From assembly GCF_902833055.1 (NCBI RefSeq), contig NZ_CADFEJ010000005.1:124001-188000 (forward strand): DNA of 64,000 nucleotides, in the 5' to 3' direction. Position numbers and translations under genes: made by a program. This DNA is from Burkholderia territorii (GTDB lineage: Bacteria; Pseudomonadota; Gammaproteobacteria; Burkholderiales; Burkholderiaceae). This document shows, in pieces, positions 8,179 to 18,038 of this stretch. The notes beneath the pieces are model-generated. The model had not been told where the DNA came from and did not search any database. It saw only the letters and a list, made by a program, of their open reading frames with translations. Numbering within the stretch: position 1 is the stretch's first letter; each line of letters starts with the position of its first letter.

Positions 8179-10485
8179 TCAGCCGTCGCGCTTCGTCACG
8201 TGCGCGATCTTGTGTGCGAGTTCACGAACGTCGACGGGCTTGCACAGATAGCCGTCGAAGCCGGCCTCGAGCGCGCGTCGCTCGTCCGCGAGGCCCGCGT
8301 GCGCGGTCACGGCGAGCACGCGCAAGTCCGGCGGGCTGCCGCCGTTCGCGGCGCCGCGGCGCAACGCGTCGAGCAACCAGTAGCCGTCGCCGTCGGACAT
8401 CGCGAGATCGGAGAGCACGACGGTCGGCTTCACGTCCGCGACAACCGCGAGCGCGTCGCGGCCCGACGATGCGATCGCGACGGTCGCGCCGAGCGTGCTC
8501 AGCGCGGCGGTCAGGCTGGTGCGCGTGGTCGCGTCGTCGTCGACGATCAGGATGCGCTGCGAGTCGAGCATCAGCGGCCCGCGCTGGCCATCGTCCTGCA
8601 TCGCGCGCCATGCCATCGCGCCCACCGGCTGCCAGCCGGCCGGCAACGTCACGGTGAACGTGGTGCCGCGATTGCGGCCCGCGCTTTCGACGCGGACCTT
8701 GCCGCCATGCAGCTCCGCGATATGCCGCACGATCGACAGGCCGAGCCCGAGCCCGCGCCGCGACGAGGCAGGCGAATCGTCGGCGCGGCGGAACATGTCG
8801 AACACATACGGGATGAAGTCCGGCGCAATGCCCTGCCCGGTGTCGGCGACGGTCAGCGTCGCGTGCGCGGTGTCGCGCGACAGCGTGACCGTCACGGCAC
8901 CGCCGGTCGGCGTGAACTTCAGTGCATTCGACACGAGGTTCGACAGCATCTGCCGCAGCCGCTCCGCATCGCCGGGCACCACGCATGCGGGCATGGCGCA
9001 GTCGAATTCGAGCGCGATGCCGGCCGACGACGCGGCCGTCTGGAACGCGGTCGTCGCATCGGCGAACAGCCGCACCACATCCACTGGCATCGAGTCGATC
9101 CGCAGCTTGCCGGTCGCGAGCGACGATGCGTCGAGAATGTCGCCGACCATGCGCGTGAGCGAACGCGCGCTGCGGTCGATCGCATCGATCGCCTGCTGCT
9201 GCAACCCGTCGTCGCCCGAGTTGCGCAACACCTCGATCCAGCCGTAGATCACGTTCAACGGCGTGCGCAGTTCGTGCGATACGGTCGCGAGCAATTCGTC
9301 CTTCAGGCGATTCGACGTATCGGCCTGGTCGCGCGCGTCGCGCGCGCCTTGCAGCGAGCGGTGCGTGCGCAGGTCGCGGCGACGCTGCGCGCCGGTCTCG
9401 CGCAGCGTCAGCGACAACGCGACGCAGCTGCGCGCGTCGCCTTTCACCGGGCATGCGGAGACCGTTGCACGAAAACGCCGGCCGTCGCGACGCACGCACA
9501 GCAGCTCGAGCGGGCCGACCGGTTCACGCATCGCGTCGAACGAGTCGACCAGCGGGTTGCGCGCCAGCCAGCGCATCGCGATCAGCGTTTCGAGCGGCCG
9601 CCCGCACGCCTCGTCCTCGTCGTACCCGAAGATTCGCTGCGCGGCCGGGTTCCAGCTGACGATACGGCCCTGATCGTCGAGCCCGACGATCGCGTCCGGC
9701 GATGCCTCGACGACCGCGCGCTGCAGCCGCGACTTGTCGGCAAGCATGCGCGCCCCGCCGTCGTCGCGCAGCAGCACGACCGCGCCGCCGATGTTGCCGT
9801 GCGCATCGGCGATCGGCGACGCCGCCTCGACGATCGGCACCGGCGTGGCGCCGTCCGCGCCATGCAGCCAGTGCCGGTCCGACGACGCATGCGCACCGGC
9901 GAGCGCGCGGTCGAGCGGCGTCGTCTGCACACGCCGGCCGTCGTGATCGAACACGCGCAGCACGTCGCGCACCGGCCGCCCGGCCGCCTCGTCGGGGCTG
10001 CAGCCGGCCAGTTCGGCCGCCGCCGCATTCAGGTACGTCACGCGGCCTTGCGCATCGGTCGAGATCACGCCCTGCGGCAGCGCGTCCAGCACGGCTTCGA
10101 GCTGCCGCCGCGTGGCGGCTTCGCGCCGACGCGCGCGCTCGTTCGTGAGTCGCGCGTGACGCAGCATCGCCGCCATCGCGCACACCAGCGCCCCGATCAG
10201 CATGAACGTGCCGAGCCGCACGAGGCGCGCCGCCAGCGGTTCGGTATAGGCGCCTGGATCGGACAGGAACAGCGTCCACACCAGCAGCCCGCTCACCACC
10301 GTCGACGCGATCCCGAACAGGAACGACGTCACCCATGCGGCGCCGGCCAGCAGCGGGTAGTACAAAGCGAGCGGCAGGTTCACGCCGCCGAAGCGGATCG
10401 CCAGCGCCTGCAGCACGGTCGCGATCGCGACGAGCATCACGGCGGTGGCGTAATTTGCGGCCTGCGGCCGTGCAACGTCAATCAT
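8179..10485 (-). CDS. Hybrid sensor histidine kinase (membrane, PAS, HK, REC)
   Basis: A 768-residue phosphorelay protein. The N-terminus has about four hydrophobic segments resembling DUF4118 (VMLVAIATVLQALAI, LLAGAAWVTSFLFGIA, TVVSGLLVWTLFL, FMLIGALVCAMAAML). PAS domains follow (LDALPQGVISTDAQGRVTYL, then ASPDAIVGLDDQGRIVSWNP). The HisKA box is ATVSHELRTPLNVIYGW with the phospho-His, and the ATPase domain shows NLVSNALKF, DTGQGI and GLGLGLSIVRH. The C-terminal receiver has the acidic pair in LIVDDDAT, the acceptor Asp in VVLSDLAMSDGDG and Lys in LCKPVD. It is flanked by glycan genes on the other strand, so it may sense envelope state and pass phosphate to the response regulator at 12213-13580. 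That pairing is inference. Confidence 0.88.
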   Translation of the reverse strand: MIDVARPQAANYATAVMLVAIATVLQALAIRFGGVNLPLALYYPLLAGAAWVTSFLFGIASTVVSGLLVWTLFLSDPGAYTEPLAARLVRLGTFMLIGALVCAMAAMLRHARLTNERARRREAATRRQLEAVLDALPQGVISTDAQGRVTYLNAAAAELAGCSPDEAAGRPVRDVLRVFDHDGRRVQTTPLDRALAGAHASSDRHWLHGADGATPVPIVEAASPIADAHGNIGGAVVLLRDDGGARMLADKSRLQRAVVEASPDAIVGLDDQGRIVSWNPAAQRIFGYDEDEACGRPLETLIAMRWLARNPLVDSFDAMREPVGPLELLCVRRDGRRFRATVSACPVKGDARSCVALSLTLRETGAQRRRDLRTHRSLQGARDARDQADTSNRLKDELLATVSHELRTPLNVIYGWIEVLRNSGDDGLQQQAIDAIDRSARSLTRMVGDILDASSLATGKLRIDSMPVDVVRLFADATTAFQTAASSAGIALEFDCAMPACVVPGDAERLRQMLSNLVSNALKFTPTGGAVTVTLSRDTAHATLTVADTGQGIAPDFIPYVFDMFRRADDSPASSRRGLGLGLSIVRHIAELHGGKVRVESAGRNRGTTFTVTLPAGWQPVGAMAWRAMQDDGQRGPLMLDSQRILIVDDDATTRTSLTAALSTLGATVAIASSGRDALAVVADVKPTVVLSDLAMSDGDGYWLLDALRRGAANGGSPPDLRVLAVTAHAGLADERRALEAGFDGYLCKPVDVRELAHKIAHVTKRDG

Positions 10486-10585
10486 CGGACACGCTCCTGC
10501 CGGCAGGCCGGCGGCGGCCCGCGCATGAACGAACGGGCACGTTGCATGCTCGGGCGCTTACGCTGACTTTGGAGACCTTCAGGCC

Positions 10586-11293
10586 ATGACCATTCCGACA
10601 CGCTGGCTCGTCGTCTCGCCGCATCTCGACGACGCCGTCTTCAGTTGCGGGCAGTTGCTCGCGCAGTCGCCCGGCTCGGTCGTCGTCACGGTGTTCGCCG
10701 GGATACCTGCCCACGGGACGGCCGCGCCGCCGTGGGATCGGCGCGCGGGGTTCCGCACGGCGGACGAAGCGATGCGCACGCGCCGCGACGAGGATCGCCG
10801 CGCGCTCGGTACGCTCGGCGCGCACGCGGTGTGGCTCGACTTCCTCGACGACCAGTACGGCACGCCGGCCGCGTCGACGGCGATCGCCGCGCGCGTGGCC
10901 GCGGCGATCGCCGCGCATCCGGGTTTCGGTGTGCTCGCGCCGGCCGGCCTGTTCCATCGCGATCATCTGCAGGTGCAGCAGGCCATGCTGACGCTGCTGC
11001 GCGACGACGCGCGCGCGGGCGAGACGTCGCGCGTGTGGCGCTTCTACGAGGACGTGCCGTATCGTCGAATCGACGGACTGATGGCCGAGCGCGTGACCGC
11101 CTGGCGCGAACACGGCTGGGCCGCCCGTCCGGTCGACATGCCGACCGGCAACCGCACCGACGGCTCCACGGCGAAGGCCGCGGCCGTCGACGCGTATGCG
11201 AGCCAGATTGCGCTGTTCGAGCCTCATATGCGCGCCGATCTCCGTGAACCCGAAACGTACTGGCGGCTCGAATGCGACGGCCCGTCCGCATAA
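10586..11293 (+). CDS. PIG-L family deacetylase
   Basis: A 235-residue LmbE/PIG-L type zinc hydrolase that removes N-acetyl groups from sugars or small glycosides. Zinc ligands are visible as the PH-x-DD motif (SPHLDDAVFSCG, residues 11-22) and the later H-x2-H (FHRDHLQVQ). Length fits the family. It overlaps the next glycosyltransferase by 22 bases, so both are probably made together and modify the same glycan. The 100-base spacer from the divergent kinase (10486-10585) should contain both promoters; I see no convincing -35/-10 pair. Confidence 0.85.
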   Translation: MTIPTRWLVVSPHLDDAVFSCGQLLAQSPGSVVVTVFAGIPAHGTAAPPWDRRAGFRTADEAMRTRRDEDRRALGTLGAHAVWLDFLDDQYGTPAASTAIAARVAAAIAAHPGFGVLAPAGLFHRDHLQVQQAMLTLLRDDARAGETSRVWRFYEDVPYRRIDGLMAERVTAWREHGWAARPVDMPTGNRTDGSTAKAAAVDAYASQIALFEPHMRADLREPETYWRLECDGPSA

Positions 11294-12195
11294 CGCCCGC
11301 GCATGCGGTGCTGCCGCCACGCGAAGCGCGCGTGACCGCTGTCGTGCTGACCTGGCGACGCCCGGCCGAGCTCGCGCGCACGCTCGAGCGGCTCTCGGGC
11401 CTCCCCGACCGGCCGGCGATCGTCGTCGTCGACAACGGATCGGACGATGCAACCGCGGCGCTCGTGCGCAATCGCTTCGCGCATGCGACGCTGGTGCAGG
11501 CGCCGGACAATCTCGGCGCATCGGGCCGCAACCTCGGCGCGGCCGTCGCACGCACGCGTCACGTCGCGTTCTGCGACGACGACACGTGGTGGGCGCCCGG
11601 CTCGCTCGCCGAAGCCGCGAACCTGCTCGATGCGTATCCGCATGTCGCGGGTGTCACCGCGCGCGTGCTGGTCGGGCCGGACCAGCGCGAAGACCCGACC
11701 TGTACGCTGATGGCGAACAGCCCGCTCGATGCGAGCGTCGCGCTGCCCGGCCGGCCGATCCTCGGGCTGCTGGCCGGCGCGACCGCGTTCCGGCGCGACG
11801 CGTTCCTCGCCGCGGGCGGCTATCATCCGCGCTACTTCCTCGGCGGCGAGGAAGCGCTGCTCGCGCTCGATCTGTATCGCGCCGGCGCGTGGCTCGTCTA
11901 TGCACCGCATCTGACGGTTCATCATTACCCTTCGCTGCAACGCGACGCGAGCACGCGCGCGCGCGTGTCCGCACGCAACGCGGTGTGGACCGCGTGGCTC
12001 AGGTGGCCGGCCGCCCCCGCGCTCGCGCATACGATCCGCATGTTGCCGCGCCTGTGGCGCGAGCGCGGCATCGCGTCCGCGTGCGCGGGCCTGCCGTGGA
12101 TCCTGCGCGAGCGGCGCGCGTTGCCGCCGCATGTCGAGCGCATGCGGCGCCGCCTCGACGACGATGCGCGCCGCCGCGCACGCGCGCGCGCATGA
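11272..12195 (+). CDS. GT2-family glycosyltransferase
   Basis: A 307-residue inverting glycosyltransferase with GT-A fold. The nucleotide-sugar region is VVLTWRRPAELARTLERL with VVVDNGSDDAT. The DxD-type metal motif is FCDDDTWWAPG. The acceptor part contains GGEEALLALDL, where ED/EE-like acids act as catalytic base. The C-terminus is Arg-rich. The start ATG lies inside the end of the PIG-L gene. Donor and acceptor are unknown; the neighbours suggest a surface oligosaccharide. Confidence 0.85.
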   Translation: MRRPVRITPAHAVLPPREARVTAVVLTWRRPAELARTLERLSGLPDRPAIVVVDNGSDDATAALVRNRFAHATLVQAPDNLGASGRNLGAAVARTRHVAFCDDDTWWAPGSLAEAANLLDAYPHVAGVTARVLVGPDQREDPTCTLMANSPLDASVALPGRPILGLLAGATAFRRDAFLAAGGYHPRYFLGGEEALLALDLYRAGAWLVYAPHLTVHHYPSLQRDASTRARVSARNAVWTAWLRWPAAPALAHTIRMLPRLWRERGIASACAGLPWILRERRALPPHVERMRRRLDDDARRRARARA

Positions 12196-12212
12196 GCATG
12201 TGCGCCACGCCA

Positions 12213-13580
12213 TCAGGAATCCGGTTTTTCGACTTCGTCTTCCAGCTGCGCGAGCCGGTTGTAGATCGTCTTCAGGCTGACGTCGAGCACCTCCGCCGCC
12301 TGCGCCTTCACGCCGCCGCATTGCGCGATCGTGCCGAGGATCAGCTTGCGGTCGACTTCCTCCAGCGGCGTGCCGAACGGCACCGTCACGCGATCCTCGT
12401 GCGAGTCGACCATGCTCGACAATTCCTCCATGATCGGCGGCGGCAGCGTGTCGATCACGTCCGCGTCGCTGAAGATGCTCGCGCGCTGCACGAAGTTGCG
12501 CAGCTCGCGCACATTGCCGGGCCACGCATAAGTCTTCAGCGCCTCGCGCGCGGCCGGCGCGAAGCGCAGGTTGCGGCCGCTTTCTTCGTTGTAGCGCTGC
12601 AGGAATGCGTCGGCGAGCATCGGGATGTCGTCGCCGCGCTCGCGCAGCGACGGCAGCGGAATCGGGAACACGTTGATGCGGTGATAGAGGTCGGGCCGCA
12701 GCTTGCCGTCGGCCATCGCGGCTTCCGGATCGCGGTTGGTCGCCGCGACGATGCGCACGTCGACGTCGATCTCGCGCGTCGAGCCGAGCCGCGTGAGCCG
12801 CCCGGTTTCCAGCACGCGCAGCAGCTTGACCTGCGACTCGACCGGCATCTCGGTGATTTCGTCGAGAAACAGCGTGCCGCCGTCCGCGCGTTCGAAGAAG
12901 CCCTTGTGCTGCCGTTCCGCGCCGGTGAAGCTGCCGCGGTCGTGGCCGAACATCTCGCTCTCGACGAGGTTCGCCGCGATCGCGCCGCAGTTCACCGCGA
13001 GGAACGGGCCGCGGCGGCGCAGGCTCAAATCGTGGACCGTCTGCGCGGCGAGTTCCTTGCCGGTACCCGACTCGCCGGTGAGCAGCACCGACGCTTCGGT
13101 ACGCGCGACACGGCCGATCGCGTCGTAGACGGCCTGCATCGCGGGCGAGCTGCCGAGCATGCGGCCGAAACGGCCGAGACGCTTCAGCTCCGAGCGTAGT
13201 TCGGCGATTTCCTCGTGCAGTGCGGTGGTGCGCGGCACGCGCGCGAAGATGCTGTTCAGCCGCTGCATGTTGAGCGGCTTCACCAGGTAGTCGGTCGCGC
13301 CGCGCCGCAATGCGTCGATCGCGGTTTCGAGGCTCGCGTGACCGGTGGTCAGCACCATTTCGCAATGCCCGCGCTTGGGCAATGCGTCGAACAGATCCAT
13401 CCCGTTGCCGTCCGGCAGCACGAGATCGCAGAGCACGAGATCGGGGGTATGCGTCGAGACGAGCGTGCGCGCTTCTTCGAGCGTCGCGGCCGTATCGCAC
13501 GAAAGCTGCTGAGCCTGTGCGAGCGTCGCGAGCATCGTGCGCGTATCTGCATCGTCTTCGACGATCAGGACATAAGGCAT
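12213..13580 (-). CDS. Sigma-54-dependent response regulator (NtrC family)
   Basis: A 455-residue activator. The receiver is at residues 1-120: LIVEDDADTRTML, acceptor Asp in LVLCDLVLPDGNG, Lys in YLVKPLN. The sigma-54 AAA+ domain at about 140-375 has Walker A GESGTGKE, the sigma-54 contact loop GSFTGA (variant of GAFTGA) and Walker B GGTLFLDEITEM. The Fis-type helix-turn-helix at the end is AQAAEVLDVSLKTIYNRLAQ. The ATG at 13580 is chosen because it begins the receiver directly. It would be phosphorylated by a kinase, perhaps the hybrid kinase nearby, and drive RpoN-dependent promoters. Divergent to a second activator of the same class. Confidence 0.9.
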   Translation of the reverse strand: MPYVLIVEDDADTRTMLATLAQAQQLSCDTAATLEEARTLVSTHTPDLVLCDLVLPDGNGMDLFDALPKRGHCEMVLTTGHASLETAIDALRRGATDYLVKPLNMQRLNSIFARVPRTTALHEEIAELRSELKRLGRFGRMLGSSPAMQAVYDAIGRVARTEASVLLTGESGTGKELAAQTVHDLSLRRRGPFLAVNCGAIAANLVESEMFGHDRGSFTGAERQHKGFFERADGGTLFLDEITEMPVESQVKLLRVLETGRLTRLGSTREIDVDVRIVAATNRDPEAAMADGKLRPDLYHRINVFPIPLPSLRERGDDIPMLADAFLQRYNEESGRNLRFAPAAREALKTYAWPGNVRELRNFVQRASIFSDADVIDTLPPPIMEELSSMVDSHEDRVTVPFGTPLEEVDRKLILGTIAQCGGVKAQAAEVLDVSLKTIYNRLAQLEDEVEKPDS

Positions 13581-13926
13581 CGAAGCTCCTTGTGGTGCGG
13601 TCCGGCGCCAGGGATTGGCCGAACCGCGTCGGGCATGCGATGCGGAGGTGCGGCGCCGGCACTGGCGGCACATCCGCACTGCACACGAATGAGCAGACTA
13701 GCTGTCCTGCCATGACAAACGAGTGCTTAGCAGTATAGAAGAAGCGCGTCGCGCATACGGCTCTCATCGAATAAATCTATCCCCGCGCGGCGGTCGCATT
13801 GCGAGATTCAATCCGGACCTAACGGTATAAAAGGTATGATGGGCACATGAAAAAACGACGCGTAACGGTCATTTTTTCATCTGCCTTCGACGATTTCGGT
13901 CAAACCTTCCCAACGCAATATCACTC
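13581..13926. promoter_or_regulatory. AT-rich divergent spacer between two sigma-54 activators
   Basis: This 346-base spacer is noticeably richer in A/T than its surroundings. TATGAT at 13835-13840 could be a -10 element for the plus-strand activator, with no strong -35. ATGAAAAAA (13847-13855) and TTTTTTCAT (13872-13880) form a 9-bp inverted repeat. I find no convincing GG-N10-GC sigma-54 promoter, so these regulators probably act elsewhere. Confidence 0.3.
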
Positions 13927-14997
<1,071 letters not shown>

Positions 14998-15023
14998 GCG
15001 CGGCGCCTCGGCGCCCGCCCCGC

Positions 15024-15974
15024 TCACGACGTGACGTCGCTCAACGCGCTATCCCAGTCACGCACGAACCGCTCGATCCCGAACCGCTCGCATGCATCGC
15101 GCTTCGCCGCCGCGCCCCACTCGCGCGCGAGATCCGGATCGCGGATCAGCATGCGCATCGCGTCGATCAACACCGCAGGCCGCGTATCGGCGACCCCGTT
15201 GTGGCCGCTTCTGACGAGCTGCGCCATCTCCGTCGTTGCGAGCGCAACGATCGGCAGGCCGATGGTCATCGCCTCGATCACCGCGAGCCCGAGGCTGGTG
15301 TAGCGGATCGGATTGAAGAAGAACCGGTAGTGAGACAGAAACTGCGGCAGTGCCGGGTTCGGCACTTCGCCGATGCCGCCGAGCTCGGTCGATCCCATCC
15401 CGACCAGATCGAGCGGCACGCTGTGACGCACGACCTCGAACAGGTCCGCGCCGAGACGCCGCCCGCGTCGCGCGATGTTGTTCACGACCGTCACGCCCTT
15501 GGGCAGCGTGCCGTGATATTCGACGCCTTCGGGAACCAGCACGCCGTGCTCGATCACGCGCGTCGGCGTGATGCCGTTGTCCCACATCAGTGCGTTGAAC
15601 GGCGTCACGTGCACCAGCAACACGTTCGGGTCCTGCACTGGATGCAGCGTGTCGGTCGGATGCTCGCGCGGCGGATCGTGTTCGACGAACAGCGCCGGCA
15701 ATGCGCGCTGGGCATCGCTCAGCAGATGCAGCCGGTCGTGCGCGTAGTGACCGTGATGCTGATACAGCACGCAGTCGAACTCGGTGTCGCGCACGCACTC
15801 GACGGGCACCTCGTGCACGTTGTCGCCCCACGGCAGGTGCCCGACCTTTCCCGCGTAACCGGGCGGATGCTGCGGCTTCGTCACGATGTAGAAATCGTGC
15901 GGCGCCTGCGACAGGTAATACAGATAGTTGCCATGCACGTGCCAGGTGAGCACGCGCAACCGCTTACGTGACAT
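15024..15974 (-). CDS. Glycosyltransferase, GT-B fold
   Basis: A 316-residue glycosyltransferase. The C-terminal half carries FFFNPIRYTSLGLAVIEAMTIGLPIV, an EAM-type donor site as in GT4 enzymes; the N-terminus LRVLTWHVHGNYLYYLSQAP is like glycosyltransferases that act on surface glycans. It is shorter than typical GT4 proteins (about 370). Its start overlaps the end of the upstream GT9 gene by 11 bases, making it the last gene of the minus-strand glycan operon that begins near 22334. Confidence 0.8.
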   Translation of the reverse strand: MSRKRLRVLTWHVHGNYLYYLSQAPHDFYIVTKPQHPPGYAGKVGHLPWGDNVHEVPVECVRDTEFDCVLYQHHGHYAHDRLHLLSDAQRALPALFVEHDPPREHPTDTLHPVQDPNVLLVHVTPFNALMWDNGITPTRVIEHGVLVPEGVEYHGTLPKGVTVVNNIARRGRRLGADLFEVVRHSVPLDLVGMGSTELGGIGEVPNPALPQFLSHYRFFFNPIRYTSLGLAVIEAMTIGLPIVALATTEMAQLVRSGHNGVADTRPAVLIDAMRMLIRDPDLAREWGAAAKRDACERFGIERFVRDWDSALSDVTS

Positions 15975-17040
15975 GACGTCTCTCCTCCGCGAGCAGTTCC
16001 CCCGCCCGCTCCATCACGTCGTCGACGCCGATCGCCGTCGCGCACTCGTGCCCGTACGGGCACGTGTCGAACATGCACGGCCGGCAGGCCGGATAGTTCG
16101 CGAGCACGCGATGGCGTTCGGTGTCGAGCGGCGCCCAGCGGGCCGTGTCGCTGCCGCATGCGACGACGACGCTCGGCGTGCCGAGTGCCGCCGCGACGTG
16201 CGACACGCCCGTGTCATTGCACAGCAGGAGCCGCGCACGGCCGATCAACGCGGCCAGCGCGCCGAGCGGCGTGCGTCCGCACAGGTTCACGCACGGCCGC
16301 GCGAGATGTTCGACGAACGCGCCGGCCAGCGCGAGTTCCGCGCGCGTGCCGGTCAGCACGATCTGCCAGCCGTCGTCCGCGAGCTGCCGTGCGGCACTCG
16401 CGAAGCGCTCGATCGGCCAGCGGCGCGATGCCATGCGCGCGCCCGGATGAACGATCACGTAGCGGCCCGGGTCGAGCGCATGTTCGTCGCACAGCACGTG
16501 CCATAGTGCGTAGTCGAGGCCGCCGAGCGGAAATTCCAGGTAATCGCCCCAGTCCGGATAACCGAGCTTGCGCGTCAGCGACAGGTAGCGCGTGACCTCG
16601 GGTTCGCCGTCGCGCCAGACGACCGGGCAATCGAGCGCGGTGGTGCCGCCGTCCGGCGGCACGAAGCCGGCCGTGCGCGCCGCGCCGAGCGACGCGACGA
16701 TCGCGTTGGTCTGCGCGCCGTTGCCGTGCAGCTGGATCGCCAGATCGAAGTCGCGCGCGCGGCATTCCGCGACGAACGCTTCGCGCGCTGCCGGCTCGGC
16801 GTCCGGCTGCTCGCCGAGCCCCGGTGCGCCGGGAAACGCGATGAAGTTGTCGATGTAGTCCGAGAAGCGCGACGCGAACTCGCGTGCCCACGGCAGCCCG
16901 ATCAGCGTGATGCGCGCGTCCGGTTCGCCGCGCCGCAGCGCGCGCAATGCGGGCACCGCGCAGAGCATGTCGCCGAGTTGCAGCGCGCGGAATACCGCGA
17001 TGCGGGCCGGACGGGATGACGAAACGGATTCGAGCTTCAT
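15964..17040 (-). CDS. GT9-family heptosyltransferase-like protein
   Basis: A 358-residue glycosyltransferase of the lipopolysaccharide heptosyltransferase family (GT9). It begins IAVFRALQLGDMLCAVPALRAL, the acceptor-side motif of WaaC/WaaF-type enzymes. It also has VIVHPGARMASRRWPIERFA and the late donor motif LLLCNDTGVSHVAAALGTP. The ATG at 17040 overlaps the upstream GT2 stop by ATGA; the longer open frame upstream is an antisense extension without a start site. It contains a Cys-rich end (YPACRPCMFDTCPYGHECA), seen in several GT9 proteins. ADP-heptose as donor is likely from the family but not proven. Confidence 0.85.
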   Translation of the reverse strand: MKLESVSSSRPARIAVFRALQLGDMLCAVPALRALRRGEPDARITLIGLPWAREFASRFSDYIDNFIAFPGAPGLGEQPDAEPAAREAFVAECRARDFDLAIQLHGNGAQTNAIVASLGAARTAGFVPPDGGTTALDCPVVWRDGEPEVTRYLSLTRKLGYPDWGDYLEFPLGGLDYALWHVLCDEHALDPGRYVIVHPGARMASRRWPIERFASAARQLADDGWQIVLTGTRAELALAGAFVEHLARPCVNLCGRTPLGALAALIGRARLLLCNDTGVSHVAAALGTPSVVVACGSDTARWAPLDTERHRVLANYPACRPCMFDTCPYGHECATAIGVDDVMERAGELLAEERRHVT

Positions 17041-18038
17041 AGGAAGAACACCCGGAAATGAATCGCACCGCGCACGCGCCAATAGAGCGACACAGGCGGA
17101 ATCGCGATCGACGTGACGATCATCTCGGCGACGTGCGACGGCGTGAGCCGCGTGCCGCGCAGCCGCTTCACGCAAAATGCCGCCGTGATGACGGCCCAGG
17201 CCGCCGCGCACGCGATGCCCGCGTCGCGCCAGCCGGCCACGAAGCAGCCGATCGCACCGAGCACGAACAGCACGGCCGCGTAGTAGTTCCATGGCGGCAT
17301 CGGCCGGATATGACGCCGGTACGTCGAGCGATGCTTCTTGTACAGCAGCGCGTCGAAATACACCTTCGATTGCTGGCCGATGCTCGCGCCCCAGCGCGCG
17401 GGGCGCACGGGATGCACGATCCGCGCGGCGTCGACGTCGACGATCGGTCCCGCATGCTCGCGCAGTGCGAACATCAGGTCGGCGTCTTCGCGCCATGCGC
17501 GCGTGAAGCGCTCGTCGAATCCGCCGACGCGCTCGAGCGCCACGCGCCGCACGAAGCAGTTTGCCGTCGCGAATTCCGCATGCGCGAGGCCGGCCGCGTC
17601 GCGCTCGTAGTCGGTCGGACGCGGGCGCAGCGGCACGTCGATGCGCCCGGCCGCGGCCGCCGCCGACGGCTCGGCGAGCAGCGCGGCCGCGCCGTGGCGC
17701 AGCCAGGTCGGATCGGGAATCGTGTCGTCGTCGGTGAACGCGATCAGCGCGCCGCGCGCACTACGCCAGCCGACGTTGCGCGCGCCCGCCGGCCCCTGCG
17801 TGTCGGGCGCGGTCATGTAACGGATCACCGGCACGTCGTTCACGCGCGCGCGGCACGCGTCGACGGTCTCCCATGCACTGCCGGCCGGATCGTCGTCGAC
17901 GACGACGATCTCGTAGGTCGTCGGATCGAAGACCTGCACGCACAGCGCGTCCAGGCAGCGTGCGAGCAGGTCGGGCCGCCGGTACGTCGGCACCACGACC
18001 GACACGACCGGCGGCAGTTGCGCGTCACGCATGTTCAT
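17037..18038 (-). CDS. GT2-family glycosyltransferase with membrane tail
   Basis: A 333-residue GT-A glycosyltransferase. It has VSVVVPTYRRPDLLARCLDA near the N-terminus, VVVDDDPAGS, the DxD motif in AFTDDDTIPDPTWL and an acceptor-binding region with WREDADLMF. The C-terminus has two or three hydrophobic helices (YYAAVLFVLGAIGCFVAGW, then IACAAAWAVITAAFCV), so it is probably anchored to the inner membrane. The start at 18038 overlaps the carbamoyltransferase stop by ATGA. Confidence 0.85.
   Translation of the reverse strand: MNMRDAQLPPVVSVVVPTYRRPDLLARCLDALCVQVFDPTTYEIVVVDDDPAGSAWETVDACRARVNDVPVIRYMTAPDTQGPAGARNVGWRSARGALIAFTDDDTIPDPTWLRHGAAALLAEPSAAAAAGRIDVPLRPRPTDYERDAAGLAHAEFATANCFVRRVALERVGGFDERFTRAWREDADLMFALREHAGPIVDVDAARIVHPVRPARWGASIGQQSKVYFDALLYKKHRSTYRRHIRPMPPWNYYAAVLFVLGAIGCFVAGWRDAGIACAAAWAVITAAFCVKRLRGTRLTPSHVAEMIVTSIAIPPVSLYWRVRGAIHFRVFFL

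Noticed and set aside
13847..13880. ATGAAAAAA/TTTTTTCAT inverted repeat as a terminator
   Set aside because: The stem is almost all A-T with a 16-base loop, too weak for an intrinsic terminator; it may still be an operator.
13581..13926. Sigma-54 promoter between the two activators
   Set aside because: No GG-N10-GC with proper flanks was found on either strand.
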